Assembly (NCBI GenBank): GCA_964636225.1
Contig: CAZWQM010000032.1
Coordinates: 1 to 15,097 of the forward strand
Length of the DNA stretch: 15,097 bases
Source: UBA1858 sp964636225
GTDB taxonomy: Bacteria > Pseudomonadota > Gammaproteobacteria > UBA4575
Direction of reading: 5' to 3'
The position numbers were made by a program, and so were the translations under genes. Below are positions 14,359-15,097 of the stretch, piece by piece. The notes under the pieces are model-generated. The model was given only the letters and a program-made list of their open reading frames with translations, was not told the origin of the DNA and made no database searches. Numbering within the stretch: position 1 is the stretch's first letter; each line of letters begins with the position of its first letter.

Positions 14359-14547
14359 TCACCATATAGGTCGCGCCATTCCAAATTGAAACCCATTGTC
14401 CAATAGGTGCTGAAACACAAGCTCCTGAGCCGCTAAGAAGGCGTCAAATTTTATTTTACCCTTGGATCTGATCTCAGGTAGTTCTCGGCAATACACTTCT
14501 ATATCGCCGCTAGGCTGTGTAAGGGTGATGTAATGAAGTTGTTGCAT
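14359..14547 (-). CDS. Hypothetical small protein (uncertain gene)
   Basis: This is an open frame of 62 residues that I do not recognise. It begins MQQLHYITLTQPSGDIEVYC, then has a polar middle (RELPEIRSKGKIKFD) and a helical part (AFLAAQELVFQHLLDNGFQF). The composition is protein-like, with mixed charge and a plausible strand-strand-helix order. There is no Shine-Dalgarno sequence before the ATG and no known motif. It lies downstream of the nuclease gene on the same strand, 56 bases away. It could be a real accessory gene, a fragment of a longer gene, or chance. Confidence 0.35.
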   Translation of the reverse strand: MQQLHYITLTQPSGDIEVYCRELPEIRSKGKIKFDAFLAAQELVFQHLLDNGFQFGMARPIW

Positions 14548-14603
14548 GATTTATATTTTAGGAGGGTCTCATTCGACCATCAAGGCACATTGTGCATGTC
14601 TAT

Positions 14604-14981
14604 TTAATCACACCAACTTTTCCGACCTCCATCATAGGGGCGAGCTAAACCATGATCTAACAACATCTGATTCAAGTAACCTGTCTCAGCTCTGACTTCA
14701 ACTATCGGGCGTCCATATTTACCAACAGCAATGACTTTGATCTGAATTTTCTTGTTAGTCTTGAAATAGGTTCTAACAAAGTCACGAGATTGAATGGCCA
14801 ATGCTTTTTCATGTTCACATTTACCTTTAATCTCTGGCGCATCAATATGGGCAAGGCGAAAGGCGATATTAAAGCTGTCGCCATCATAAGTGGAACGGAT
14901 AGCATTAGTGCCAGCATTAAATTCAGTTGCCCACAAAGTGGGGTAGATGGATAGCAAAATGATTAAAAAACTTCTTAACAT
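14604..14981 (-). CDS. Secreted thermonuclease-like (SNase) nuclease
   Basis: The 125-residue product has a signal peptide (MLRSFLIILLSIYPTLWA, residues 1-18) and a compact staphylococcal nuclease-like domain. All expected active-site positions are visible: Asp33 and Asp35 in YDGDS, Arg42 in FRLAHIDAPE with Asp47 and Glu50, and Arg91 in KYGRP. The C-terminal LNQMLLDHGLARPYDGGRKSWC is also typical; Cys55 and Cys124 could pair outside the cytoplasm. The likely activity is calcium-dependent cleavage of DNA or RNA in the periplasm or medium. A GTG at 15008 extends the frame by nine codons, but the ATG at 14981 is chosen because the signal peptide starts there and because a TATAAT at 15012-15017 would place the transcript start at or after that GTG. 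Confidence 0.85.
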   Translation of the reverse strand: MLRSFLIILLSIYPTLWATEFNAGTNAIRSTYDGDSFNIAFRLAHIDAPEIKGKCEHEKALAIQSRDFVRTYFKTNKKIQIKVIAVGKYGRPIVEVRAETGYLNQMLLDHGLARPYDGGRKSWCD

Positions 14982-15011
14982 CGAAAGTTGATTGGTTTTT
15001 ATTAACACTAG

Positions 15012-15017
15012 ATTATA
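15012..15017 (-). promoter_or_regulatory. Candidate -10 box (TATAAT) for the SNase gene
   Basis: A consensus TATAAT on the minus strand lies 30 bases before the ATG at 14981 and would start the transcript near 15005. The -35 region is poor (GGTCAT at 17 bases), so this is a partial promoter match. It decides against the upstream GTG as start codon. Confidence 0.4.
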
Positions 15018-15043
15018 GTGGATAAATACAACGAATGACCGCT

Positions 15044-15097
15044 TGACCTGCCCCCCTAAAACGGTACCAGTCTTTAAGTTAGAAACTAACTTAAACT
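15044..15097. mobile_element. Possible left end of an IS3-type insertion sequence (cut by the window edge)
   Basis: The sequence TGACCTGCCCCCC at 15044-15056 looks like the TG-starting, C-rich terminal repeats of IS3-family elements and is followed by GGTACCAGT. No transposase is visible because the window ends. The resemblance is from memory and is only suggestive. Confidence 0.28.
15073..15095. repeat. Perfect inverted repeat, 10-base arms
   Basis: TTTAAGTTAG (15073-15082) and CTAACTTAAA (15086-15095) are exact reverse complements around AAA. No T-tract follows inside the window, so it is not an evident terminator. It lies next to the C-rich possible IS end and may be part of it. Confidence 0.75.

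Noticed and set aside
14585..14595. Palindrome GCACATTGTGC downstream of the nuclease gene
   Set aside because: The five-base arms leave no loop and no T-tract follows on the minus strand; this size is expected by chance.

Overview
The window looks like a chromosomal segment of a sulfur-oxidising gammaproteobacterium. The evidence is the gene set (BirA, type III pantothenate kinase, SPOR protein and tRNA-Thr(TGT) in a row; a GlnRS of the bacterial GlnS type; a YceI/cytochrome b561 cluster) and a four-gene sulfur-transfer cassette (DsrE-like, TusA-like, SQR-like flavoprotein, DUF1641). No species can be named from the sequence alone.

Layout. 1-611 (+): the 3' part of a homoserine O-acetyltransferase (MetX)-like alpha/beta hydrolase with an in-frame amber codon and probably a frameshift, so a pseudogene or an assembly artefact. 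678-1145 (+): hisI. 1189-1821 (+): a membrane-anchored DUF4332 protein. 1829-3502 (-): a tight operon of exported YceI, cytochrome b561 and a second exported YceI. 3503-4108: a divergent control region that also holds a short NDUFS6-like CHCC zinc-finger gene (3691-3873, +). 4109-6459 (+): the sulfur cassette, closed by a strong bidirectional terminator. 6546-11593 (-): lytic transglycosylase, then AsmA-family protein, then glnS, closely spaced. 11691-14098 (+): birA-coaX-SPOR, overlapping or abutting. 14180-14255 (+): tRNA-Thr(TGT). 14256-15097: a different kind of sequence, with a small orphan ORF, a secreted SNase-like nuclease on the minus strand, and a perfect inverted repeat that could be the edge of an IS3-type element.

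How the genes fit together. The best functional story is the cassette at 4109-6459. An SQR-like flavoprotein with two conserved-type cysteines would oxidise sulfide or handle sulfane sulfur at the membrane. DsrE- and TusA-type carriers would take persulfide sulfur in the cytoplasm, and a DUF1641 protein with an internal duplication completes the set. The adjacent minus-strand operon (YceI, b-type cytochrome, YceI) suggests periplasmic isoprenoid/quinone binding next to membrane electron transfer; any link to the sulfur genes is inference from proximity only. The rest is housekeeping: histidine, biotin and CoA synthesis, tRNA charging, envelope maintenance. After tRNA-Thr(TGT), the expected tyrU-glyT-thrT-tuf continuation of the gammaproteobacterial tufB operon is absent, which points to an insertion or rearrangement at this tRNA.
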